NCBI GenBank assembly: GCA_963682055.1
Contig: OY821747.1
Span: 24,302,126-24,366,125, forward strand
Length of the DNA: 64,000 nt
From: Primula veris
Lineage: Eukaryota > Streptophyta > Magnoliopsida > Ericales > Primulaceae
Direction of reading: 5' to 3'
Shown here: positions 18,566-27,521 of the stretch, piece by piece
How positions within the stretch are numbered: position 1 is the first letter of the stretch
Layout: every line of letters starts with the position of its first letter
The notes under the pieces: generated by a model
The model's database searches: none
What the model saw: only the letters and a program-made list of their open reading frames with translations
Told to the model about the DNA's origin: nothing
Program-made: the position numbers and the translations under genes

Positions 18566-21193
18566 TCAAGGCTCCACCTGAGGGGATGCGGGTGGGGGAA
18601 TCTCGGCAGCAGCAGATCGAGGAGTCGTTGGAGCCGACCCGAAATGGGGACAGAGCGCCGTCGAAATAGTATGTCCCGGCAGCCGTGGGAGCTCTTCGTC
18701 TCGGAGGTTGGCCCAATCCTGAGGCTTAGGACGTGCACCTTGCGGACAGGGATAAACCAACTCCGACCACGCCCGGTCCGAGAATGGAACCTTTGCAAAG
18801 TTTAGAGCCCGAACATGAGCCCAAAAGACGGAGAAGTTGGCCATCATTGCGAACTTTGCCCTTTCCTCCGCGTGCGCCACTTTCAGGGCCGCCACCTCGG
18901 ACGTTCCGGCCTCTACATCCTCTGCCATGAGTAAATTATCAGCCTCCAACAGGTCGTACTTCTCGACCCACTCCTCTTTTTCGGCCCCCATCTTCTCTAC
19001 TTCCTCGGTCAGGCGTACGTTGTCTCCCACCAACTTCTCATTATCAGAGGCCAACTTAGCCATCTAGGCTTTCTCCTCGGCCGTTATTTTGCTTTCGACC
19101 ATCAGCTTCTCTTTCTCCGCCTCTAGCTCGGAGACCAACTTCACTTGCTGAACTTTATCCTCGGCCAAGGCTTTATTTTCGGCCATCAGCTTCTCTTTCT
19201 CCGCCTCTAGCTCGGAGACCACCTTCACTTGCTGAGCTTTATCCTCGGCCAAGGCTTTATTTTCGGCCATCAGCTTCTCCTTCTCAGCCTCTAGTGCCGA
19301 CAGCTGATCCCTTAACACCACGATATCCACGAAAACCTGTATTTAGAAACATCAGATACCAGCCAAAATAAAAGCATCACGACCTATATAACAAAATACG
19401 TACGCAACATACCCGAAGCGCATCAGTACTGGCCTGCTCTATAACCGACATTGCAGGAAGAATAGCTATTTTTTCTGCATCCTTGACGACGAGGGGCTTA
19501 AGAGCAGTATACCCCATCCTCAAGACACGGGGCTGCTCCAACAATTTACCCCCACACCTGTCAATATAACGGGTCATCGCCACCCTATCCACCAACATCT
19601 TCTCAGGTTCCTCAAGAACCTCATCCTCGCCACCCACCATAACCTCTACTTCTTCCCTCACCTCCTCTGAAGGACCAGTCTCAGGGGCCCTCTGCTCGCT
19701 CATCTCCTCAGTACGAATGGGCGAGCATATCGGTAGGTCTATTGGGTCCTCGGTACGGATAGGCGAGACGACCGGCAGGGTCATCGTATCCTCGCCCATG
19801 TTCACCAGGAGGTTGATATGTCCGAATATGTTGTCGAACGACCCCTGAAACAAAATAATACCCATAGACCGGGCAAGAGCAACGGTAACCAAAGAAGAAG
19901 TCAGTAGCTGAAACAAGATGACAATTAAAGCGACGAAAAAGAGAATTATCAGACAAAACAAACAGGAATTAAAGTGACGAGGATGTCAGTAGCTGAAACA
20001 GGATCACAATTAAAAACACGTACACCGGCATGGGTAGAAGCATCCTCGGTGGTATCACCTTGGGCAGAAGCCACCACCCCCACACCCGTGTCACCATCCG
20101 CAACCTCCTCGGTGACCGATGTCTCCGTCCCCCTAGCCCTCTTCGTTGTCCCGGTAACGGAATCAGATGCTCGGCGCTTAGAACGAACGGCCTTTTTCCC
20201 TCCCCGAGCAGCGCTTCGCGCCCTGACAACTTTTAGGAATTCCTCCTCGGGCTCTTTGGGGATCTCAGGCGCAGGATTCCCCTTTGTCACTAGCCCCGCA
20301 GGGTAACCTAACAGCATAGGAGCAGAACGGCTCGCCGAATCCTTCGTCGGTCCAGGCCCCCACCAATTCCAAAGAGCCACCACGTTGGAAGCGCCAAGGT
20401 CTGGAATATCGGGAGCCGCGGTAGCAGGCCCAGGAATCTGGTGTCCTGCACAACCCCATTCCCCGGAAGCAATCACAACACCAAAGTTATGTTCTTTGTT
20501 GGTGTCCGACAAATCAATGACCAGCCGAGAGAATTAGCGCAATGTCTTCAAATAAGAACTGCGGCGCTCGAAGCTCAAACTGTAGACCCCGAAGACATCT
20601 TTCAGTTCAATGTCTATCCCCGATACCTCCGACAACCTTTGAATGCCGATCAAGGTCCGGTAACCATTCAGAGCCAGTTGGGCAGGAGCTATCTGGACGG
20701 CTTCAAAAAACGAAGCCACCCACTTCGTAAACGGAAGTCTAAGACCCCCAGTGAAGAAGGCCGAGGAACGCACAGCTACCTCGTCGGCAGGAACGAATCC
20801 CAAAACCTCCTCATCAGAGACAGGCAGCCGAATATGTATGTTGTCCGGTATTCTGGCGAGTCTTTTAAAATCCTCTTCAATGAATGTGCCAACTTGGGCT
20901 AGGCATTGGGTCAGAATTTCCTACCCAAACATCATCAAAAATCCATCAATATACTACCCAAAAACACATAACACGACAAATTCCCCCCCCCCCAATTGAT
21001 AGAAACCCTAAAAAGTTTTCCATCAACCCAACAAATATCCTATACAGGAAGAAAAACCACTACTCAACAACCTAGATAGACAAATATAGACAACCAAGAC
21101 CATATATGACCACAACCACAAATCAAATACGAATCCTAATCACAGAAGTATCCAAACAAACAAACCACAAAATACGAAGATACTTACAGTCAT
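18566..21193 (-). pseudogene. Spliced antisense gene: Transposase_28-like domain plus coiled coils
   Basis: Minus-strand gene inside the retrotransposon. Exons inferred from GT-AG sites: 21193-21188 (Met-Thr only, donor GTAAGT), 20920-20024, 19844-19413, 19336-18566. Introns are 267, 179 and 76 nt, all phase 0, and the joined frame is continuous. It starts MTEILTQCLAQVGTFIEEDF. The first 130 residues (IHIRLPVSDEEVLGF, GGLRLPFTKWVASFFEAVQI, APAQLALNGYRTLIG) match the style of the 'putative gypsy type transposon' domain (Pfam Transposase_28), function unknown. A basic patch (KKAVRSKRRAS) could be nuclear localising. Then acidic linkers, three 28-residue coiled-coil repeats, and a tail FWAHVRALNFAKVPFSDRAW. 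Two in-frame nonsense codons: TAA at 20536-20534 and TAG at 19066-19064. The leader has AACCCTAGAG-like plant 5'UTR features. It may continue into the ORFs at 17769-18362 and 16956-17603. Confidence 0.8.
19075..19300 (-). repeat. 84-bp (28-codon) coding tandem repeat
   Basis: Nearly three copies of an 84-bp unit encoding LEAEKEKLMAENKALAEDK plus (A/V)QQVK(V/L)VSE. Copies are nearly identical at DNA level, so the coiled coil has been lengthened recently by in-frame duplication. Read on the minus strand within exon 4 of the antisense gene. Confidence 0.9.
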
Positions 21194-21935
21194 GTTCACA
21201 AGTAAGCGAGCGAGAACAGCAGCAAGTCTATCTGCGATCAGGCGCAACCCTAGGAAGAGAGGCAAAAAAAATTTTGGCGGGAAGAACAAACCCTAGAGAG
21301 AGAACATAAGAGATATTTTTTTTCCAGCAAATTATGAGGTAAAAAACTACAGGGATTGCTTAGCACAGTTAAAAGGAGTGAAGCCACAGATATAATAAAA
21401 TAATAACCGTCCTTTCGTGTGACAGAGGTTTACCTTTTTTCCAACCATAGAAAAGTCCACAACCGCTGCTGTTTTAGACAAATAAACGCTCCAGATCTTG
21501 CCACGTCAGGTAGTATATCCCACTAACCAAGGCAGTTCACATCATTACACCTAAATAAACGGCCAGTGGACCCTACCACGAAAAGCTTCCTGCATACGCT
21601 ACCAATATTACCAAACTGAGGATGTTCTCCGATTAAGTTCCTCGACGTCAAACCGTGTCTTACCCGAAATGCACACCGAACAAGGTGGACGGAGACCGTT
21701 CCTAGCTCGACGGCATTTGAGCATCAAGTCTAACAACGCTCTCTGGGGGGATAACCACGGTGCACCGTGCTCGGTGTCCGATACTAAGACAACAAAATAT
21801 ATCAACATAAAGGCAAAGCAAGTAAAATAGACAGGATCGAATTGCAAAACACAAGTTTTATTCATCCACAAAGGGGAAAACAACCAGTTACAACGGGAAA
21901 AATAAAAATTACAACTTCAACACTAGAATACTTCT

Positions 21936-22304
21936 CTAATTCTGAGCCCTAGAACTACCACCTTCCTCGGCATCCTTCTTCGCCAAGAGCTCCTCCAGAC
22001 GCTCTTTTTCCCTAATTAAATGAGAAATGCCAATCTCCACCTGTTTTAAAGCATGAGATTGAGACTTGCACTTCTGCTCGGCTTCAAAACGAGCAGCGCT
22101 CTCCTCCTTCCAGTACTGTTTGAACCGCCTCATTTCGGTCTGAGCACACTTGAGATCGTGCTTCAGCCACGACATCTCAATTTCTTTTAGCTGAAGAGGT
22201 GTCAAATCCTCTTCCCCGAAACCAGGGGGACGAGGTAGCAAAAAAGTAGGCTCCTCTTCCATAAGGGCTTTCTTTTTGGAGGAAGATCTAGTGATGGGAG
22301 CCAT
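21936..22304 (-). CDS. Small antisense coiled-coil gene G5 (122 aa)
   Basis: Minus-strand frame starting at ATG 22304 (MAPITRSSSKKKALMEEE), ending EEGGSSRAQN. I chose this Met because the 108-bp extension upstream is hydrophobic and spans the promoter: a TATA box (CTTTATAAACG, 22379-22388) lies about 75 nt upstream. A possible AATAAA signal (21857-21862 read on minus) lies 74 nt after the stop. Basic N-terminus, PRPPGFGEEDLTPLQL motif, then a long charged helix with heptads (KEIEMSWLKHDLKCAQTEMR to REKERLEELLAKKD). No named domain. One of five small antisense genes in a row; function unknown. Structural partner of the retroelement or of the other coils is speculation. Confidence 0.65.
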   Translation of the reverse strand: MAPITRSSSKKKALMEEEPTFLLPRPPGFGEEDLTPLQLKEIEMSWLKHDLKCAQTEMRRFKQYWKEESAARFEAEQKCKSQSHALKQVEIGISHLIREKERLEELLAKKDAEEGGSSRAQN

Positions 22305-22378
22305 CTTAAACAAAAGCAAGTTAGAAGAAACAAGAGAGAGAAAAGGAGATTGGATAATGAAGTACAGGCAATAGGGAG

Positions 22379-22388
22379 CGTTTATAAA
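22379..22388 (-). promoter_or_regulatory. TATA box for antisense gene G5
   Basis: Reads CTTTATAAACG on the minus strand, 75-84 nt upstream of the ATG at 22304. Confidence 0.5.
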
Positions 22389-22529
22389 GAAATTCAAGGG
22401 TTCAAAAAACAAAAAGGCACAAAGTACGAGGCGTTGTAACGGTTCATAAGACAGGCACGAAATACGAAAAGATACAACTGTTCTAATACAAGTTCCAAAA
22501 CAGAAAATAAGAAAAATAGACTAATCTAA

Positions 22530-23009
22530 TCAAGGATTAGTGGGTGGGACAACAGAACTGCCAGACCGAGAGGAAGTCGCCCGAGCAGAGCTAGCTAACC
22601 GAGCTTCATATGAGTCGTTCATGACGACCAAGCATTCATTCTCCCGAGCAAGGTATGCATTCTCGCCAATAAGGGCAGTAACTTGTTCTTTAAGCCGAGC
22701 ATTTTTAACAGTCATACTAGCGAGGCCTTGAGGGGAGTTATCAAACTCATTCTGAGCATGATCCCAAATCTCCTCGGCTTCATACCAGAAGTTGGCCAGA
22801 GTGTTCCTACGCTCCAATAGGTGGTCAAGTTCACGACCCAAGGCCGAAATCTGGGTCCATTTAATTGTCTCCTCGGGGTGAGAGTTGTACAAACTCAAAG
22901 CCAGGACACCATACTCCTTCTCAAGCTTAGCCATTCTATGACGGACCCGAGATACCTCAGCATCCAAGTCCTTCATCTGAGCATGATATCTCACCACGGG
23001 CTCAGACAT
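22530..23009 (-). CDS. Small antisense coiled-coil gene G4 (159 aa)
   Basis: Minus-strand frame from ATG 23009 (MSEPVVRYHAQMKDLDAEVS) to a stop at 22530, tail SSARATSSRSGSSVVPPTNP. A TATA box (CTCTATAAATAC, about 23099-23110) lies about 90 nt upstream of the ATG. Nearly all helical by eye: heptad stretches around residues 10-40 (RHRMAKLEKEYGVLALSL) and 60-140 (GRELDHLLERRNTLANFW, KEQVTALIGENAYLARENE). No named domain, no membrane segment, no signal peptide. The largest of the five small antisense genes. The frame is intact even though gag, pol and the spliced antisense gene are broken. Function unknown. Confidence 0.65.
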   Translation of the reverse strand: MSEPVVRYHAQMKDLDAEVSRVRHRMAKLEKEYGVLALSLYNSHPEETIKWTQISALGRELDHLLERRNTLANFWYEAEEIWDHAQNEFDNSPQGLASMTVKNARLKEQVTALIGENAYLARENECLVVMNDSYEARLASSARATSSRSGSSVVPPTNP

Positions 23010-23099
23010 TAGGAAAAGTTATTATACAGAAGGAGATGAGAGATAAAAGAGAAGCAAACACAGTATGGAAAAAGATATATTCTGAAGAAAGGTTGAAGA

Positions 23100-23109
23100 G
23101 TATTTATAG
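23100..23109 (-). promoter_or_regulatory. TATA box for antisense gene G4
   Basis: TCTATAAATA on the minus strand, 91-100 nt upstream of the ATG at 23009. Confidence 0.55.
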
Positions 23110-23459
23110 AGCAAAGATAGTATGGTATTATCTGACAATGCTTGGGAACATGCATGTTTGACCAGCCTGCCATGTCTCAGATATCACATGGCACCGGTAC
23201 AGTAAGAAATAAAAGAGAGAAGACAATCGAGTAAGCCTACGTTCCAGAAAAAGACAAACTACAAGTGCAACATAAAAAGAAGTGCAAGATAAGAGAAGGG
23301 CAAGATAAAGGGGCAAATATAATTTTCATTAATAAGATAGGATACATCACTGTTCATTACATCAGAGGACATCACAAGGGAAATCAATTACATCCGAGAA
23401 AATCTACTACAAAAGTTCATACAAAGAAGATCAACTGTATCAGCAGGCCAAGCGAGCTG

Positions 23460-23785
23460 GCGACGATGGGGAAGAGGAAGAAGAGAATGAAGAGGAACAT
23501 AAAAAAGAAGTGAAAAGCAAGAAGAGGAAAATGAAAAATGACAAAAACCCTAGAAGTAACAAAACCCTTAGGAACACAGGGTATATTGTTACATCGTAGT
23601 GGTGCAGAAGAAGAGAAAAAGGAAAAAAGAAAAAGAAGAGAACAGAGTATTAAAAAGAAAAGAGTGATGGGAGAGAAGATGAAGAAAAAGAAAGAGGAGG
23701 CACAGAAGAAAAAGAAAAACAGATAAGAAGAAGACAAAGAAATGAAGAAAACTGAAAGAAATAAAAAGAAAAGAAAAAGGGCGAG
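23460..23785. repeat. Purine-rich (GA) tract on the plus strand
   Basis: About 325 bp of mostly A and G on the plus strand (GAAGAGGAAGAAGAG..., AAGAAAAAGAAAGAGGAGG...), interrupted only around 23537-23610. It lies between antisense genes G3 and G4, so it would be a CU-rich 3' UTR of G3. Open frames in it on either strand are compositional. Confidence 0.7.
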
Positions 23786-23786
23786 G

Positions 23787-24080
23787 CTAGTGGGAAGTCG
23801 ATCGGTATCTATGAGAGGGCCCGGCAGAGACATCCCTGTCCCGAAGTGTCGGGTTCCCCCTCAACACCTCATTCTCTTCGACTAGAGCCCGACGAGCACG
23901 TCGACAATAATCCAGCTCGGATCTTAGCCAAGTCAATTCCCGAACCATCTCGGTATGGTGATAACGCATCACCTTTAACTCCTCTTCAGCATCCTTCAAC
24001 AGCTTTAGTGCATGGCCATATGAAGCTTCAAAAGCCTCCACTTGCAAGACCAGTGCAGATTTGGTTGAAGAACCTTCCAT
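23787..24080 (-). CDS. Small antisense coiled-coil gene G3 (97 aa)
   Basis: Minus-strand frame from ATG 24080 (MEGSSTKSALVLQVEAFEAS) to a stop at 23787; the C-terminus is GPSHRYRSTSH. A TATA box (CTATAAATATC, about 24165-24175) lies about 85 nt upstream. One long helix with heptads: HALKLLKDAEEELKVMRYHH, VRELTWLRSELDYCRRARRA, LVEENEVL. No recognised domain. Shares with G1, G2, G4 and G5 the layout of short start, single coiled coil and Ser-rich tail. Its 3' UTR would be the long CU-rich tract down to about 23400; no clear AATAAA. Confidence 0.62.
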   Translation of the reverse strand: MEGSSTKSALVLQVEAFEASYGHALKLLKDAEEELKVMRYHHTEMVRELTWLRSELDYCRRARRALVEENEVLRGNPTLRDRDVSAGPSHRYRSTSH

Positions 24081-24165
24081 TTTAAGGGAGTTATGGGATG
24101 AAATTCTGTATATAATGAAGAGAGATAAGGGGAAGATTGTGAAGAAATCCATATCTTAAAGAAGA

Positions 24166-24174
24166 TATTTATAG
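24166..24174 (-). promoter_or_regulatory. TATA box for antisense gene G3
   Basis: CTATAAATA on the minus strand, about 86-94 nt upstream of the ATG at 24080. Confidence 0.55.
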
Positions 24175-24675
24175 ATAAATTAAGGAAGGTTTAGCGTGGG
24201 GAAGTGCAACCGTTCGTCAAAAGACTCTGAAAAAAAATGGGTAATTAAAAAAAGGCGCCTGTTGAGAAATTTAAAGTGGGGAGTTGCAACCATTCGTTAT
24301 TAAAAGAGGCGTCTGTTGAGAAGAAACGCTTGGATTCATGCAAGTATTTAAAGAGGGAAGGATTCGAAAAGCCTATGCACGTGTCAATCTGGAAAAAGTG
24401 CAACAATATTAAGACATAAGGGATAAGATTTGTGCACAGGGCTCAAGAAATCCCAGTGGTCCCTAGATACAAAGATTAAGAAGATCCAGTGGATAAGGTC
24501 AAACACAAGGCCCAAGAAAAGTCATTAAAGAAGCCACAAGCATGCGCAGTCAAAATAAATTGCATTGGGAAAGTAATTCAGATATAAACAAGAAAAAGAA
24601 GTCTTTATTGATTGATTGATACTTCGTTACAGAAGAGGCAGTCAACATAAAGGAAGTACAATAAGAATAATAAAA

Positions 24676-25014
24676 TCATTTCGTAGAAGGGCCTGCTTCG
24701 TCACTCGGCTTCCTCTTAGACCGAGCATACACTTTCTTAAGGACCAATTTGTAGGCTCTCTTGGAAGCAATATGCCTATCTCTAGAAGCCTCAAGCTCTT
24801 TGATCCGAGCACGAGCCCAAATATTGTCGATCAGAGACCTCTGATATTCACTCTCCATGGCCTCCAAGCGCTCGTCCATCTCAGCAGCTCGGCGAGCCTC
24901 CACGGTTAAAAAGGCAACCCTCCTTTCGAGGATACGAGCCTTCCTAACCTCCTCCTCGAGATGGGCAACATATTCAGGAAGGTTGTCACCGATATTTTCA
25001 CGAGGAGAAGCCAT
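24676..25014 (-). CDS. Small antisense coiled-coil gene G2 (112 aa), paralogue of G1
   Basis: Minus-strand frame from ATG 25014 (MASPRENIGDNLPEYVAHLE) to a stop at 24676. Core TATAAAAGGGGA (about 25061-25072) lies some 50 nt upstream. A possible AATAAA (24604-24609, minus) lies 67 nt after the stop. The protein is one long coiled coil ending in KRAYKLVLKKVYARSKRKPS and a Ser/Pro tail. It aligns end to end with G1: MASP....GDN...YVA.LE.EV.KAR at the start and IK.LEA.....ASKRAYKL...K...ARSK near the end. These are tandem duplicates that have diverged while staying open. A short basic end (ARSKRKPS) could bind nucleic acid. Function unknown. Confidence 0.7.
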   Translation of the reverse strand: MASPRENIGDNLPEYVAHLEEEVRKARILERRVAFLTVEARRAAEMDERLEAMESEYQRSLIDNIWARARIKELEASRDRHIASKRAYKLVLKKVYARSKRKPSDEAGPSTK

Positions 25015-25064
25015 TTGTTCGTTAATAAAGAATTGAGTTGCACAAAGAATATAGGAATAGTCCC

Positions 25065-25072
25065 CTTTTATA
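25065..25072 (-). promoter_or_regulatory. TATA box for antisense gene G2
   Basis: TATAAAAG followed by GGGA on the minus strand, 51-58 nt upstream of the ATG at 25014. Same motif and spacing as upstream of G1. Confidence 0.65.
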
Positions 25073-25306
25073 GGAAGAAACGAGTGGTAGATCAAAGGTC
25101 ATCTCGAAGAAAGACAACCCCTTGAACTTTCCAAGATCATTTATAGCTAATCAACCACAGTTCCCAGTCTAATTAAAGTCGTCCATTGGGATATCAAGAG
25201 AATAAACAGACAAGAATGAAAATGAAAGATGTTTTATTAATATTTTTCCATGATTCGATTACAACTGGGTGATGACACCCAATACAAAGAAATCACAAAA
25301 GACTAA

Positions 25307-25618
25307 TTATTCCGAGGAAGAGCCTCCTTCAACGTCATCCGAACTCGGTTTAGACCGAGCATGCAACTCCTTGAAGGCAAGCTTATAGGCCCTTTTTGAT
25401 GCCTTTTGCTTAGCCAAATAAGCCTCGAGCCTTTTTATACGCTCAAAGGCCCAATCTAGGTCAGCCATCGTCAAGTGATGGGCCGCATCCATATCGGATA
25501 ACCTTTTTGTCATGTCCGCCAGTTTCTTTTTCATAACGCGAGCCTTCTTGACTTCATTCTCCAAGTAAGCGACATAATCTGAAGAATTGTCTCCAGTAGT
25601 ACCATTGGGAGAAGCCAT
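25307..25618 (-). CDS. Small antisense coiled-coil gene G1 (103 aa)
   Basis: Minus-strand frame from ATG 25618 (MASPNGTTGDNSSDYVAYLE) to a stop at 25307. A TATAAAAGGGA box (about 25668-25678) lies some 53 nt upstream, and a possible AATAAA (25233-25238, minus) lies about 70 nt after the stop, so this is a compact complete transcription unit of about 400 bp. The protein is a single coiled coil (NEVKKARVMKKKLADMTKRL, FERIKRLEAYLAKQKASKRA) with an acidic Ser-rich tail (SSDDVEGGSSSE). It is paralogous to G2. It lies 300 bp inside the 3' LTR and reads away from it. No known family. Confidence 0.7.
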   Translation of the reverse strand: MASPNGTTGDNSSDYVAYLENEVKKARVMKKKLADMTKRLSDMDAAHHLTMADLDWAFERIKRLEAYLAKQKASKRAYKLAFKELHARSKPSSDDVEGGSSSE

Positions 25619-25670
25619 TAAGTCACAAGCAAGGAGGTGATGGAATAAGTAATAGTGGGAAGGGTATTCC

Positions 25671-25678
25671 CTTTTATA
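25671..25678 (-). promoter_or_regulatory. TATA box for antisense gene G1
   Basis: TATAAAAG followed by GGGA on the minus strand, 53-60 nt upstream of the ATG at 25618. Confidence 0.65.
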
Positions 25679-25898
25679 ATAAGGTGATTTTTAGAAAGGT
25701 CAAGGGTTTCCTCGAAGAAAGATACCAAGGGTCATATCATGGTCAAATAGTAAATTTGCAAGTTCCCAAGACAGTAAATGGGTCCCAAGGAGCAGTTATA
25801 AAAAGGGGCATTCGTCGAATGAAACATAGGGAACAGCTAAACCGAAATAATCTCTTCGACAGACCAATCATGACTCCCTCGACATGGAAACCACACCG

Positions 25899-25916
25899 AG
25901 GAAGTCAGGGAGCACT
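25899..25916 (+). other. Polypurine tract of the Tat-like element
   Basis: AGGAAGTCAGGGAGCACT directly before the 3' LTR. The non-autonomous element at 41645-48063 has AAATCAGGGAGCAGT in the same place, which supports both this call and a relationship between the two elements. Confidence 0.65.
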
Positions 25917-26444
25917 TGATAAAACATAAAAATTAGACCTGAATACTCTGTTCGGGTATTAAACAGCCCATATATCAAAACGGGGTATCCTACGCTTAAT
26001 GGGTTATCATCCCTTTACAAAAAGCCCAAGCCCACCTAACTAGAGACCCATATCTGAAAAATCCCATGAGATGGAGACATTTGTCAACATCCTAGGAAGA
26101 ATAATTGTCTATAAATAGCCAAGTATCCCCCCTAAGAAAAGGACCAGAAAACATATCTAAAAAATATAGAGAGAAGGAGAGAAAAGATAAAAAGTTGTCA
26201 GAACGTATTACATCAATAGCTAAACCGAGCAAGATCGAGAACCGAGCACCGAAGAGAAGAGAAAGATCACGTTCCGGATCGAGCAGCGAATCCGAGCATA
26301 AATACAGTGATAGAATTGTAGTCCGAACAGTGGCAATTGCCGAATAAATAATAAAGATCAAGAAGTGTTCATCGTTTATTGTCAATTCATTATATATTAT
26401 TGTTGAAAAGCCTAACGCGACCGATAAAAGTTATGGCTTTGTCA
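25917..26444 (+). repeat. 3' LTR of the Tat-like element
   Basis: 528 bp, same length as the 5' LTR with about 17 mismatches and no gaps. Followed by target duplication TGAAT (26445-26449). Confidence 0.95.
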
Positions 26445-26449
26445 TGAAT

Positions 26450-27353
26450 TTTGAATTTTAGAACTATTTAAATAGTTGGCTAATTATTTTGTATTGTGAG
26501 TAACAAAGCTAGTTTTTTTTCCTTCAGAAATAATGATAGCAAAGTATTTAGTTCGTTTGATTTTTTTACTAGTGTTTTCCTATTAATTTGTTCAAAAAAC
26601 ATGAATTTTGATTTTCATAAATGTATTTGTTTAACAAAAAGAAAGAACTAAGCCTTTTAATTTAAGTTAATTTTGACACAAGAGCTTTTAAATGTAATAT
26701 GTAGTCTACATTGGTAAGATTATTTTTAGCTGCTTAAATTTTGACACATAGCAAAAAGTTATACGTCTGTTTCCTTTAATGTCATTCCAAAATGTTGTAA
26801 TCGAAAACATCACACCCCAAATATGTTATAATACTTTCTCGGGCGTGTTGTTTTAACTTCCATTGGGCTGAAATTATGCTAGATAAGATTAGAAATACCG
26901 TCGGGTTTATAAATAGCGTGTTTGGTACGAAAAGTAAAGACGATACTATTATTAACATATGATTAGAAATGATGAGAAATAAATGTATTTAGAGTAATAT
27001 GGGGGTGTGATATTAGAAAATGGAGGTATTTGGAGTAAAAAGAGTGTTGTATATATATATATATATATATTAAAATTGTATATGTATTTTGTAAGTTTAT
27101 TTATTATAGATATAAATGTAAATTTGTAAAATAGTCCAACCACAATAAAAAGACAAACAAACAATTTATTGATATTTCATGTACTATTAATTTTACATTT
27201 ATTTATTATCCCGTTATAATCCGAATGTATTAATAGTTTTGTTACTAATGATAGTGGAACCAAACGATAATTAATGTGCTCCTCCTTGTTCTTGCGGCCA
27301 CCTTTGATTTTGACATAAGTAAGTTAATTATATAACAGGAATTTGGTTAAGGA
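26450..27353. other. AT-rich intergenic DNA
   Basis: No gene recognised. Contains a (TA)n run at about 27048-27070. The sequence from 26450 continues that before 8936 across the retrotransposon insertion. Confidence 0.55.
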
Positions 27354-27362
27354 GTGTGGTAC

Positions 27363-27521
27363 GCAGAGGGGGAGCCAGACTATACTTAATGTATAGTCTG
27401 AAAAACTCTCCTCTGTGGCACCATTGGATCAACAGTAGGGTCCACAGACTGAAAAATCCAATGGTGACAGATGGATAGTTTTCCAGACTATACATTAAGT
27501 ATAGTCTGGCACCCCTCCTTC
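27363..27521. mobile_element. 159-bp Mutator-type MITE
   Basis: Flanked by a perfect 9-bp target duplication GTGTGGTAC (27354-27362 and 27522-27530), the length made by Mutator-like transposases. Left end GCAGAGGGGGAGCCAGACTA and right end TAGTCTGGCACCCCTCCTTC are inverted repeats. Each end contains its own palindrome (CAGACTATACTTAATGTATA-type, about 27377-27401 and 27483-27508). The inner arms (CACCATTGGATC and AATCCAATGGTG) also pair, so the whole element folds back. Confidence 0.92.

Larger units (their letters stand above)
8941..26444 (+). mobile_element. Complete Ty3/gypsy LTR retrotransposon, Tat/Retand-like, 17.5 kb
   Basis: Bounded by two 528-bp LTRs (TG...CA) and a 5-bp target duplication TGAAT (8936-8940 and 26445-26449). 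Layout: 5' LTR, PBS, gag (broken), pol with PR-RT-RH-INT order, 75-bp and 130-bp tandem arrays, a block of antisense genes, polypurine tract, 3' LTR. Gene order places it in Ty3/gypsy. The RT/RNase H/INT style, lack of a chromodomain, long 3' region with tandem repeats, and extra antisense frames are traits known for the Tat (Ogre/Retand/Grande) lineage. Aligning the LTRs by eye gives about 17 substitutions and no length difference (about 3%). With commonly used plant LTR substitution rates this means roughly a million years since insertion. Confidence 0.95.

Noticed and set aside
20441..20902. Plus-strand 153-codon ORF
   Set aside because: Antisense shadow of the Transposase_28-like exon.
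21608..21883. Minus-strand 91-codon ORF between G5 and the spliced antisense gene
   Set aside because: Begins in the G5 3' UTR next to its AATAAA, lacks a helix pattern, and has no TATA at the right distance. More likely promoter/leader DNA of the spliced gene.
23417..23833. Minus-strand ORF of 138 codons, very rich in Phe, Leu and Ser
   Set aside because: It is the complement of the purine-rich tract; composition alone keeps it open, and it overlaps the 3' end of G3.
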